Position numbers and translations under genes: made by a program. Below are positions 23,540 through 33,214 of a stretch of 64,000 bases of DNA, one piece after another. Numbering within the stretch: position 1 is the first letter of the stretch; every line of letters begins with the position of its first letter. Source of the stretch: Rhodocollybia butyracea (lineage: Eukaryota; Basidiomycota; Agaricomycetes; Agaricales; Omphalotaceae); assembly GCA_015501585.1 (NCBI GenBank), contig JADNRY010000198.1, positions 1 through 64,000 of the forward strand, written 5' to 3'. The notes beneath the pieces were generated by a model. The model saw nothing but the letters and a program-made list of their open reading frames with translations, did not search any database and was not told where the DNA came from.

Positions 23540-23880
23540 AATTATCACGGAAAGGTTGAGGTTTGGATTGCGACTCGAGTTTCGGTACATTGTATATACA
23601 AACTGCTCGTAATGTTGTCAAAATTCCCCTCGTGTTCGTCCTAAGCATCGAACCCACGGGCTAGTGCTATACCGCTCGTTGAAGACAGATGAATCGCCGT
23701 GTTTGCAACGACAGGAGATAAAGCCAGGATGTCCGGTATGTCCGGCGTATGAAGCAATGAAGGGCCGGACCCGCGAACGGATGGACACTGATATCAGGCA
23801 GCCATCAGAACGACAAGAAAAAACCCTTAACGCTAGTCACCGCCAAGTACTCATGAAGAAATCTCCCTGGTAGTATGTAG
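23540..23880 (-). repeat. Inverted copy of the R3 3' region
   Basis: The reverse complement matches 30880-31260. Shared landmarks are TATCAGTGTCCATCCGTTCGC, TCCGGCCCTTCATTGCTT, GGACATCCTGGCT, then ATTTTGTATATACAATGTAC and GAAACTC..GTCGCAATCCAAA. The two copies lie about 7 kb apart in opposite orientation. Confidence 0.65.
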
Positions 23881-24084
23881 TACAATTCATTATTCTGCAA
23901 AGTGTGCAATAGAAATTCTATGAACTATACATGCAAACGTGTATCATTTCACTGTTCCCTGATGTCGTTTGGATGTCGTACCGCTGCATGATTTCAACGT
24001 AAAGCTGTACAATAACTTGTGTAGAAATGCGGAGGATGGACACCTCCCAGAGTCCGCAATATGATTGTTTCCAACATGAGAGAG

Positions 24085-24529
24085 TCAGAGAGACAGAGTC
24101 TCAGAGACTCGGAGGCGGAATAAGTTCATGACACTTTGAATTGCCTTCTTCGGCGACCTAGATGGATATGCTGTAGAGGGGCGGGATCTACTGGGAGAGC
24201 GTTGGATTGTGGGCAATGGGGATGATGTGGTTTGAGATACTAGCTGTGTGATTTTTGTCTGGATTTGAGCCATATCTATGTTCATCAGTGTATGAGGTTT
24301 TGGCATTGGTGGGCATGTGGTGTTAGCAGTGTTCAGCTCGGAGTTAGCTTGGAGTCGGCGTTAGCTTATAACATTGAACAAGTGTACTTACTGGTTGTTT
24401 CTTTTTCGGTGGGCTGTGCGCCGCTCGTTTGGTGAAGCACGAGGTGTTAGGTGATAGCGTTAGCAGTGGGCGGTCGGTTGCTAACTGTAAAAACTTAGAT
24501 CCAGGTCCGGGGAATACCCAACTAGGCAT
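24085..24529 (-). CDS. Small two-exon Ser/Pro-rich protein, uncertain
   Basis: From the Met at 24529 (MPSWVFPGPGSKFLQL) the frame runs to KKKQP. A donor GTAAGT and an acceptor near 24355 (CTCCGAG) then lead into TCPPMPKPHTLMNIDMAQIQ and a Ser/Pro/Arg-rich tail (SPSRSRPSTAYPSRSPKK) ending at 24085. The tail is low-complexity and basic. No domain was recognised, and the gene call rests only on frame and splice signals. Confidence 0.35.
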
Positions 24530-24704
24530 GACCGTGACTAAGTAGGCTTTGCCATCTGGATGATCTATTCAATATTCTTGTAAGATTGCCACCTTCACAT
24601 ATTTTGAACTTATGCGGAAGCCTATATAATCTCTACCGTTCCTGGTGACTGCCCCTGGCCCCCTACCAACAACGTTCAGTCAACTCAAGCCCTTCTTTCT
24701 GGTC

Positions 24705-26118
24705 ATGACTCCAGAAGAAGCAACATTGTTGTCGGGTGTTGGATCTGTACTTTTCCATGATTGTGTTCGATTCATACTCGGATCCATTTTATTTGGTGCA
24801 TCTACTAAAATATAGATTTTGAGATGAGGCATTTCTCAGTTTATGTTTTCAGGGATATACTATTTGGCATTTTGTATTGGTCTTTACATCTACAGGTGAG
24901 CTCTCATACTCCATATAATCTCAAATAACAGTCATCTAACCGCATTGACTTTCTAGGCGAAAGAGTATCGCCACCGGTGCCCATAAAGCGATGATTTGTA
25001 TAGAGTCTTTGGCACATTTGTTCTGATGTTGCTAACTTATGTGTCAAATGTGGCATCCTTACTTGGGCTTGTCAAATATAGCCTTGTAGTGAGTCTTCCA
25101 GGAGGACTCATGGAACAAATAGTAGCAGCAGATGCGCAATCACATATCATAGTCTATTATGCAATTGCTGACTGGTTAACCAATATCATAGTGAGTTTGG
25201 CCAATCCTGTGCTGCAGTGACTATTGACCTAATCCTGGAAAGGCAATCATTACTGATGCTGTGATTGTGTGGAGAGCATGGGCAATGTGGATGGACAACA
25301 CAAAAGTGAGATGGACATTACTTCTGCTCATGCTTGCAGATATAGGTTGGGCTAATCTGTAGTCACTGTTGAGTCCCATGAGCTGACATAGATATTATGT
25401 CAGGTCTTGGCTTGGCTGATAGCATTATGGGCTCTCAGACTCACCAAAGCCAGGCCATAGCTCTTGATTGGATTAGCTTTATCCTGTCATTCTTTGTAAA
25501 TATAATAGCAACATGTTTGATATCTCTCCGTGCCTGGTGAGTGCCGCCTTATGTTTGAACCTTATTCTATATCTGAATTTTATTGGAAATTACAGGCTAC
25601 ATCATAAATCTGTAAAATCAATTTCTATCACCAGAAAATGGACTCAAGGGGAAAAAATCCTTCTTCTTGTAGAGTCTGGGGCTATTTATGCACTATTCGA
25701 GGTGTGTATCTGGTACATCATAAGTAAATGCCTCTACTTCTAAATGAGAGCTTTTAGCTACTTAGTATAATAACTTCTGCATTATCAGCGGAAGCACCAC
25801 TCTCATCACCTATTTACAACACTGCAGCACTTACAAGTCAAATATATTGGGTTGTTGCTGTGAGTCTCTCCTATTACTCACCATCATTGGCTTACTGTTA
25901 TTGCTGCTGAACTACAGGTCTTAAATCCTGTTGCCATCTTCATCTTGGTTCACACACAAAATACATATGAGCAAAGTTTCCATCTTGAAGTAATTTCAAT
26001 ACTCAGCCAACAAGCTCAGTCACAGCAGATTTCAGTTGTCTTGAGTGGACCTGAGGGCACCTCTACCGATGTTGGATTATCTGACCCCGAGGGGGCCAAT
26101 ATGACTCACAGCACATGA
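24705..26118 (+). CDS. Seven-helix membrane protein, DUF6533/6534-like
   Basis: Multi-exon gene from ATG 24705 (MTPEEATLLSGVGSVLFHDC) to TGA 26116-26118. The exons give hydrophobic helices in series: FILGSILFGIYYLAFCIGLY, then FGTFVLMLLTYVSNVASLLG, the family hallmark ITDAVIVWRAWAMWMD, RWTLLLLMLADIG, ISFILSFFVNIIATCLISL, EKILLLVESGAIYALFE, and YWVVAVLNPVAIFILV. The C-terminal tail is hydrophilic. Agaricomycetes carry many such proteins in the plasma or inner membranes; their role is unknown. Between KSIATGAHKAMICIE and VFGTFVL the frame shifts by one base (near 25000), so this copy may be a young pseudogene or contain a sequence error. The other joins use normal donors and acceptors. Confidence 0.7.
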
Positions 26119-26495
26119 GCTGGACAAGGGACTCCAAGGGACTCATTATATCCCTGTGATTCCAAGAACTAAGTCATGGACCATGCAAGTGATCTAGTTA
26201 CGTAGAGTCCCAGCATTCTGTTCATCCCTGGCCCTGGGCAAACTTTTATTTCTTTTATCTGATGATTCTTTCTTGGAGTAGTACTTTGTACAATCGATAT
26301 CTAAGGTCTTACACTTTAACGTTTCTATTTTTGCCCCGTGTCCATTGTCTATCTCTGCTCTGGGCTTACACGTACATATGATACCAGGTTTGATATCTTT
26401 ATATTAGCAACTTTATCTATTTTCCCTCAGTTTGGTTAAGTATCATAAAACCTTGAGCTCAGTGATTTGACCAGAAAAGGTGGTGATATACTTAA

Positions 26496-27007
26496 GGGCC
26501 TGTTCGGCAACACGAATCTAGATTTTGTTGGGATTTTGCCAGGTATTGCCACCATATAAAAAAGCCATCAAACATTTGTAAGTATTACTCAGATCAGCTG
26601 ATTGAGCGCTCCGTGTAAACGCGCATGCTGTCAGCTGCTGTTCTTCTGTGTTGATCAACACCCCGCTCAATGCTCAGACATGCCCGCCGCTCTCAAATAT
26701 AATTTTCACTTTAGGCTTCACTAACCTAGTCAATATAGAGAAACAGAATTGCTTTTCCAATAACATACAATTACATTAAATTTGAAAGACAATGACGAGA
26801 ACGTGTTGGTCACTGGGTGGCATTGCTGAGAGTGGTCGGGATGACTTGCGGGAACATCGGTCAACAGCCTCAGGAGTTATGTCATTTTATGTCATTTCCA
26901 GACCCATGGCGACCGGCCAGCTGATCCGAACCTTTTATATAAAATGTTCAAAATCTCGCATTTGGCAAAATCGAACAAAATCCAGATTCATGTTGCCGAA
27001 CAGGCCC
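26496..27007. mobile_element. Tourist-like MITE (PIF/Harbinger type), TSD TAA
   Basis: Ends match as an inverted repeat of about 45 bases: GGGCCTGTTCGGCAACACGA on the left and GGGCCTGTTCGGCAACATGA from the right, continuing through ATCT.GATTTTGTT..GATTTTGCCA. TAA flanks both sides (26493-26495 and 27008-27010), the 3-base duplication expected for PIF/Harbinger. It is 512 bases long with no transposase. Its TIR differs from that of the Harbinger element at 40543-43468, so that element is not its obvious helper. Confidence 0.85.
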
Positions 27008-27079
27008 TAAGGTAAAGGAATAATTCACCGTCAGAAGAAATAATATGGAGCTAATCTATGGAACCAAACTAGCCTTCAC

Positions 27080-27795
27080 CTTCTGACGCCTGGAGTGATG
27101 CTGAAGTCATCGAGCGTATGACAAGCGCCCCGAAACTACCAGATTCCATAGTGAACGTCGGAAATGCCGAAGCTGGCACTCCATGGGGTGATGTTTATAT
27201 CCTTCGCTCAGACACAGTGGTCAAGCGCTGCGCTAAGGTGTCCGCTCCCGCTACCGAAGCAACCATGCTTTCCTTCATAAGCATACATCTATCCCCATTC
27301 CTAGCCTACGCCGATATGTCCCAAACAAATGGTATGGTTACCTTCTTATGGAGAAAAGCGCTGTCAAACGTCTCGACACGCTTTGGCCTTCCTATTCTCC
27401 TTTGCAAAATTTCCTCGCTGCATGGATGCTTCGCAGATACGTTTGCCAACTTCTCCATCGGGCTTCAACAGCGTACAATCATCATCATATCCCAGGGACA
27501 ATGTCAGACGATCCTGAGAAGTGTGAAGGAATACGATATTTCATTTCTTTCCCCTTCGACCAGAAGGGAGTCCTTTCAAATCTTCCAAAGAGCTTCTAGC
27601 ATTTTTTAAGTTCACAGAGGCCTCAGCCGTTGGTGCTCACACGGTCGTATCAGGTTGCGCAATGTGATTGTCGGAGACGATGGCAGACTTTGGTTAACGG
27701 GTTGGCCATGGGCAGCATTTTATCCGCTGTGCTTTGGGTGTGTTGTCGCGATGAGTGCCGATGACACTGACGAAGCAGATCATAGCTGGATAAAG
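27080..27795 (+). pseudogene. Decayed aminoglycoside-phosphotransferase/kinase-like gene
   Basis: An APH-type protein of the Agaricomycete kind can be followed through three frames: AWSDAEVIERMTSAPKLPDS, then VYILRSDTVVKRC, RRYVPNKWYGYLLMEK, WPSYSPLQNFLAAWMLRRYV, GIRYFISFPFDQKGVLSNLP, and finally LTHGRIRLRNVIVGDDGRLW with WPWAAFYPLCF. Active relatives have an HxD....N catalytic loop and a metal-binding Asp after GDDGRLWLV. Here these are HGR and TGW, so the catalytic Asp and the DxW Asp are both replaced. Frame changes occur near 27290, 27590 and 27635. The family normally phosphorylates small substrates or acts as a pseudokinase; this copy is probably dead. Confidence 0.65.
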
Positions 27796-28275
27796 CACAG
27801 ATAAAGCACAGATAAAGCACATGCCTATAGCCACAGATGCTGAATCGGAATATTTGAGATTGGAAGGCCGTTTGGAGGAGGGCAAGTTGGAAATATTGAC
27901 GTACCAGGCCCACACTTGTACTCTAACATAGCTACTAGCGAATTGTCTGATTATTGTGTGCGTCTCCAATATATATCTCTGGCTTTGTGAGATGGTTCCT
28001 CAGATCAATTCATCTTAGCGCTGCTGAGAGTAGGTACACATCCGACGCAGTGTGCAACGGGGCCCGCCTGTTCGTACATAATTGGGACCGCGTCGGTTTT
28101 CCTTTCCAAATCCATACATAAGCACGTATCGATATCGATGAGACCTTGAACGTTAGCAAATCTTTGTCCTTGTAATACTGAGGAAATACATGACAGCGAA
28201 CACGAGTAAAGCAAGTCTAGAAAAGAATTCAGCTAACTCATGTTAGTTCGAGACATAACTAAGCACTCACTGTAA

Positions 28276-28854
28276 CTAGTCCTGATCCTTCACGAAAGGG
28301 AAAAACCACCGCGGGTTCTGTTTAGTAACGGGACTCCCAAATCTTTCCTTGATAATCCGAACGACATCTTCCTCTTCGTCGTCCTCCAGCTCCTGGACAC
28401 TGATGTACCAGGAATCATAGAGGGAAATGACATAGTTGTAGTCTGGGGACAGAGGTAGTATACAACGAAGCTCAAAGTTACAACGAGCGCTGAGGTCATC
28501 CATGACCTCGTCCATGATGTGGTCCCACACCTGAGCTCGTCTTTCCATCGGGGGTGGTAGTGGGAGTTTATTCCCCCGATGGTAGTTGAGAAAATCCTGT
28601 ATATCCACTCCGAATCCATAGAATAGTTTTCGAGGTCTGGTGTATTCGGGATCCAACATCCGACGTCTGATATTGTAGCGATATTCTTCAGGAAGTTCTT
28701 TTTCTGTCGGACATCCTGCAATTTCTTCGGGTTTGATTCGCTGTGAGGACACTGAGATTGAGAGAATGAAGCAAGCAATGTTAACATCCCTTACACTTTT
28801 ACTAGGGTCTGGACGCGGCCAGGACGCATAAACATCTTCAGCAGAGGATATCAT
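28276..28854 (-). CDS. P-family paralogue P5, the most intact copy
   Basis: Full-length member: MISSAEDVYASWPRPDPSKS, then an in-frame 54-base intron (donor GTAAGG, acceptor TCCTCACAG), then RIKPEEIAGCPTEKELPEEY, RRRMLDPEYTRPRKLFYGFG, VDIQDFLNYHRGNKLPLPPP, MDDLSARCNFELRCILPLSP, an acidic ELEDDEEEDV patch, RIIKERFGSPVTKQNPRWFF and PFVKDQD. Spliced length is about 174 residues. Because the intron is a multiple of three without a stop, unspliced RNA also reads through. No known domain, signal or membrane span is seen. It sits beside a diverged copy of the Q sequence, as P4 does. Confidence 0.65.
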   Translation of the reverse strand: MISSAEDVYASWPRPDPSKSVRDVNIACFILSISVSSQRIKPEEIAGCPTEKELPEEYRYNIRRRMLDPEYTRPRKLFYGFGVDIQDFLNYHRGNKLPLPPPMERRAQVWDHIMDEVMDDLSARCNFELRCILPLSPDYNYVISLYDSWYISVQELEDDEEEDVVRIIKERFGSPVTKQNPRWFFPFVKDQD

Positions 28855-28905
28855 AGATGTTGGTGGAAGGTAAGATAGTACACCGCGTAAGTAACGTCAC
28901 GTGTA

Positions 28906-29640
28906 TCACGCTTTATCAACTGTCACGAGTGTCAACGGCGATTTTCTGGCAACGATTTTCTTCAGCGCTTCAAGCGTCGGCCTCAGGTTCTGAATGGAGC
29001 GTCGGCCTTCAAGCTTCTTTCTATTTCTTTCATAAATTATCTCTTGCCGTACTCCCGCTGGTCCTACCACACCACACAACACATCTGTATTAGTACATTG
29101 GGAGAATGGGAGAAGAAGAGGGGAGACTGTGAGCAGGACCGAACATTGCTGTAGAAAGGTCTCCAACGTTTTACGAGAGGAATGCGTCCCTAGGTCTTTC
29201 ACTACAAATTCTGTTCCCGAAAATCCTACTCCAGCATGCATGTCGACTGCTACATATTTTGACACCTCTGCATTCTGCAACATTTTCCAAGCCCCAAACC
29301 GCCGTTCCTTCATTCTCGCTCAATGGTCAGTTTGAGCTCATGACGGCGATAATATCTTTCAAGTCAATCTATGTCTCCAGCGAAGATAATGTCACGGCAG
29401 AACGAGTGTTTACTTCGTACATCACCAGAAACTCGAGCCGACTTCCACTTCCACTTCCACATCTCCCTCATCACTCTCTGTCCGTCCCTTCCGACGAGTC
29501 GTGTCCCTCCGAGCAGAGATTACTCCTAACAAATACCGATGAATCCCTCTGACCGCTAGGACACGGATTGGTGAAAGCTAAAGTTATTTTGGAGTGCATC
29601 TGGCTCTTTTTATGGCGGTAGCTATCCCGCTAACAATCGA
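28906..29640 (-). pseudogene. Q sequence, copy 2, decayed
   Basis: It matches 21880-22600 along its length (shared landmarks include ACCGAACATTGCTGTAGAAAG and TTTTGACACCTCTGCATTCTGCAACATTTTCCA). WGLENVAECRGVK is kept in one frame near 29260-29300. The region equivalent to the 143-codon Q frame has stops and frame changes here. The 135-codon open frame at 28906-29313 reads in a different register from the conserved one. Confidence 0.4.
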
Positions 29641-30117
29641 ATGATTGTCTGCTTGCAGCTGGTGTGGTTGGCTGGTGTGGTCGGCATCATGGGGCTTTTG
29701 CTTCCGGTCAGGCTGTTCGGATAGTCGTTCGGGTTTCTGAAGATCCGTCGAACATATCAGGGATGTCCAGTGCGCAATTGAGTCGTGCGCCGTCTCCTAG
29801 TCCACTTTCCGCCTTGCTCGCTTCAGAATCTCTCGATCAATATCTGAGGATGCGGCAACCGATTCGCCCGTAACGTTAACCTCGGAACAATTCAACGACG
29901 ACGAGGTTATTGAGGTGGGAAGAGGTTTGGTAATGTATAACTATGCCCAGATATCGAGGGTGCGGGGAATGAACAGGTTGGCTTTTTGTTCATCGACGAA
30001 CTTGCTCGAAGAGGCAGATGAATCGAGAGGTATAGCCATCTTAGCTCTCTTAATGGTGGCGGGTATGGATATCATTACTTCACTTCGATAACTGAAGCCG
30101 TACCTTCTCTAGCCACA
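29641..30117 (+). other. Short Ser-rich coding-like fragment, otherwise empty
   Basis: A 69-codon open frame (29664-29873) ends with a Ser/Pro-rich peptide (SRAPSPSPLSALLASESLDQ). It has no upstream partner exon that I could find. No other feature was seen. Confidence 0.2.
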
Positions 30118-30512
30118 CATGTCTATCTCTACCCTCAGAATTCCACAACCAAGATCACTCCAAACCCAGCTCCAAAGACGCGACGTTCCTGTATCACCTT
30201 TGTTCTGCTCGTTCTCTTTATCCTTGTTCTCTTATCGATCTTATCGGTATGGTCATTTTATTCTTCATAAGTAATAACTTAGACGGGTACAGACATTTCC
30301 ATGAGCACTTGGGCGCTTTTGTGGCGACAATTACTGTTATGATCGGGATGCTGAAGTGAGTTCTTCGTCGTTGCGGCTAGGAATCGTTCTGACATTTGCT
30401 TTATTGTCTGGCCCTCTGTCATCAACCTGACGTACCTAACTTGTCCATGGGTTTGCATATCCGACCATTCGTTGATTCATACACCGGGCATACTCCTTCG
30501 TTTATCCCAGTT
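30118..30512 (+). repeat. Dispersed repeat R, copy 2
   Basis: Matches R1 across its length, including GCACTTGGGCGCTTTTGTGGCG, GGATGCTGAAGTGAGTTCTTC and GTTTGCATATCCGACCATTCG. One frame encodes STTKITPNPAPKTRR followed by a hydrophobic span (FVLLVLFILVLLSILSVW), consistent with a one-span membrane peptide. Confidence 0.6.
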
Positions 30513-30529
30513 ACGGCCGCTTCAAACTT

Positions 30530-31260
30530 CGTACGCTCTCCTGGGGCATATCTATCCTCCACAACCAACATTATTGCATCGTCGTACCACGAAACACAAG
30601 TCCAAAGACCAAGAACGCACGCCATTCCCGCATCACTTGCGCTCTCCTCGTTCTCTTGACCTTTCTTCTCCTATCGATATTTCTTCTCCTATCGATATCC
30701 TCATCGGCGCCATCATATCATCCACCATAATACTAGTGGCTGTACGTGGCGCCACATTTCTTCATGAGTACTTGGGTACCACTTTTGTAGGCGGCGATTA
30801 GCGGTATCGTGGGGCTGCCAAAGTGAGTTTACTTATCGTTGCGTCTACGGATTGTTCCGATGTCTGGTCATCGCCCTGATATCGGTGTCCATCCGTTCGC
30901 ATATCCGGCCATTCGTTGCTTGAAACATAGGACGTCGTGGCATCCTGTCACCAACAAGTGGTCCTATTTGTTGTCCATGGGATCGCATATCCGGCCCTTC
31001 GTTGCTTTCGACACGGGACATCCTGGCTTGCTCTATCCCCCGTCGTCGCATACACAGCGCTTCATGGTGTCTGCAACGAACGGATACACTTCTTGATGTT
31101 TTTCCTAGTACTAGTGTGCGTTCGATCTTATAGGAACACGAGGGAAATCTGTGACAACGTTACGGGCATTTTGTATATACAATGTACAGAAACTCAGTTC
31201 GCAATCCAAATCAAGTCGACTACAACCTTTCCACAGACCACGACTCTGATTCCAGGAGCC
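30530..31260 (+). repeat. Dispersed repeat R, copy 3, with extended 3' part
   Basis: Starts about 20 bases after R2, making a diverged tandem pair. Within it TCTTCTCCTATCGATAT is present twice in a row (about 30663-30700), and the TTCGCATATCCGGCC segment recurs at about 30895 and 30984. The 3' part (30880-31260) is the piece found inverted at 23540-23880. An open frame (30472-30801) ends in a hydrophobic stretch (IISSTIILVAV). Confidence 0.55.
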
Positions 31261-31489
31261 CGCCTGATCGATTCAGTTTTCATGTATTTTCTGCAGTAAC
31301 ATACCTAAATCTTATAATTAAGCACGCTTTATCCCTATATGAACGCAGTAGTTGAAGAGAAAGAACGTACATGTCCAATGACAAGCGCGGTAAGTGTTGG
31401 TGTTGGCGTCAATGTTAAGATGCACGACACTAGTATTTACAGAACAGAGAATCAAGTTATCAGTTGAATTTCGTTGTGAGTAAAGATCT

Positions 31490-32830
31490 CGCTACAGCGT
31501 ACCATCTACTTGTAGGGTACCCACATTATAATCGCTCAATCGAGTATCAGTAGCACCACCAGCCATTCGCGGTTGCATCAAGCTACAGATTGAGTAGCGT
31601 TCGCCAAATGTCCCGTTATCCATACCGCAGGAATGCCAAGGAGTCTCAGAAAATAAGAGATGGGAAGAAAGACTAGCCATTAAATTTCCACCTGCACCAG
31701 TAGCTCTGGCCTTCAATCGCTCCGTCATCGATGTTACTGGCCCAGAGGTATTATAAAAATTTGCTGCTGCACTACCTGTACTTCCGCAGCTCGAAGTTCG
31801 AAGTAGCAGAGAGATTCCATGCCGAATTGGCAGATATTCCTTTCCCATTCGAACAATTTCACAGCCAGAGCGCGCGCGTGCTTGTAGCAAGGCTGACGGA
31901 GCATAAATACATCTGCAGGACAGGCAGGGTGAGATGAATGAGCGAAGAAGAACGAGAAGAAGGAGCGGAAGTGAGGAAGTGGAGGACGTACTCTTCCAAA
32001 TGCCCAGGATCGGATTGAGGGCTCGCTATACGAAGCGTCGCGTCCACCAGAGATCCGCTCCAACATAACGTCGCCTTCCACTAATCCGTGTGGGCCTAGT
32101 GATTAGAGGGATGATTAATTGATTCATTGAAAGGGACGTACGGCGAAAGAAGTGGGAAGTCTGTTCGGATCCGTTCGACTTGAATGATATCGTGGCCGTT
32201 GACTGAGAAAGGAGGCGCCTTGGAAAAGATAACCATCGTTGCAGAATGAACAGGTGTAGAAGAACTTTAAGAAGATCTAGCTGTAGGAGCAGGACCGGTA
32301 GTGACGAAAGCTGAGTATGAGCAACAAGCGATAATAGACACCGCTCACCTCGTAGTCTTCCTGCGTCGGGTACTGGATACTTCCCAAATATGTAGCCATG
32401 TTTATTCTCTGTTACAGCTCTTCCCTTGTTCTCAAAAACATTTCCAACACTGAATGGTCCGTCGCCTCGAAAAGTAGACGTACTTTGCAGTGGAACCAGC
32501 GAGAGTAGCATCTAGAGGCAGAAAGAAGGAAAAACGCAGAAAGCAACGAGTATTCGCATTTGTACCAGGCAGGGCGAATGAAAAACTAGGCCGACAAGGA
32601 TTGGCAGGTCGACCTGTAGTGTCTGCAGAGAGATCTGGAATGAATCTTAGTCACTGAGTTTGAACTAGAAAAGAATGAAATCAAGTGACCGTTGGCAGTA
32701 AAATGCGCTGTACAACCGCTCTACCGCTCCCAATGGCTGCCACCTGTTCTTCTTCGTTGCGTCTCATCCATCGGACATCTGCAGAACCGCCGACGAGATA
32801 GACGCCCGCCGAATACATTTGCAACTGAAA
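31490..32830 (-). CDS. Relic or gene S, copy 2, unrecognised
   Basis: Minus-strand exons can be read: MYSAGVYLVGGSADVRWMRR (about 32760), STSTFRGDGPFSVGNVFENK, GKYPVPDAGRLR with a GTGAGC donor, then RWLSFPRRLLSQSTATISFK, a second GTACGT..CTAG intron, HGLVEGDVMLERISGGRDAS and SEPSIRSWAFGR, and further left GSAAANFYNTSGPVTSMTER to MQPRMAGGATDTRLSDYNVG. Copy 1 (5497-6314) conserves the central motifs. I do not recognise a domain. A continuous gene was not proven, and this copy is better preserved than copy 1. Confidence 0.35.
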
Positions 32831-33214
32831 TACATTCTCTTTGATGTCAAAATCTCCGCATGCATGCCTCTTGATTAAGATTAATTACCACTCGCACGAG
32901 GCTCCCGTCCATGCGCTGAAAGAGAATTTTTGTAGCAAAAAAAGCGGTCGCATAGGCGTGAAAGTGGGCGGGTTAATGAAGATGAGGCAAACTCGATTGA
33001 GCGTAAATTCTAGAAGCCTTCTTTCAACGGCGGAAAGCAAGCAGAAAGCATGAATCATTGAATGGTCCCGTGTCCATCCATCCTGTCCACTTTTGACATA
33101 TTTTCAGCGGTTTTTCAAAAATAGACAGTCCCTCATTTTGACTGTCAGCAAATTGTTCTTGATATCGTACCACCATCATCGCAGCAATTTTCGTGAATCC
33201 AGTATCGTTTCAAT

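Noticed and set aside
23630..23670. tRNA-like T-loop (GGGTTCGATGC on the minus strand)
   Set aside because: The flanking bases do not form T, anticodon or acceptor stems; it belongs to the inverted R3 repeat.
14571..27007. MITE at 26496-27007 mobilised by the Harbinger at 40543-43468
   Set aside because: Their terminal repeats differ (GGGCCTGTTCGG against AGAGCGTTTTCG) and target duplications differ (TAA against AAT).
26792..27010. 72-codon open frame as a gene
   Set aside because: It lies inside the MITE and ends in its terminal inverted repeat.
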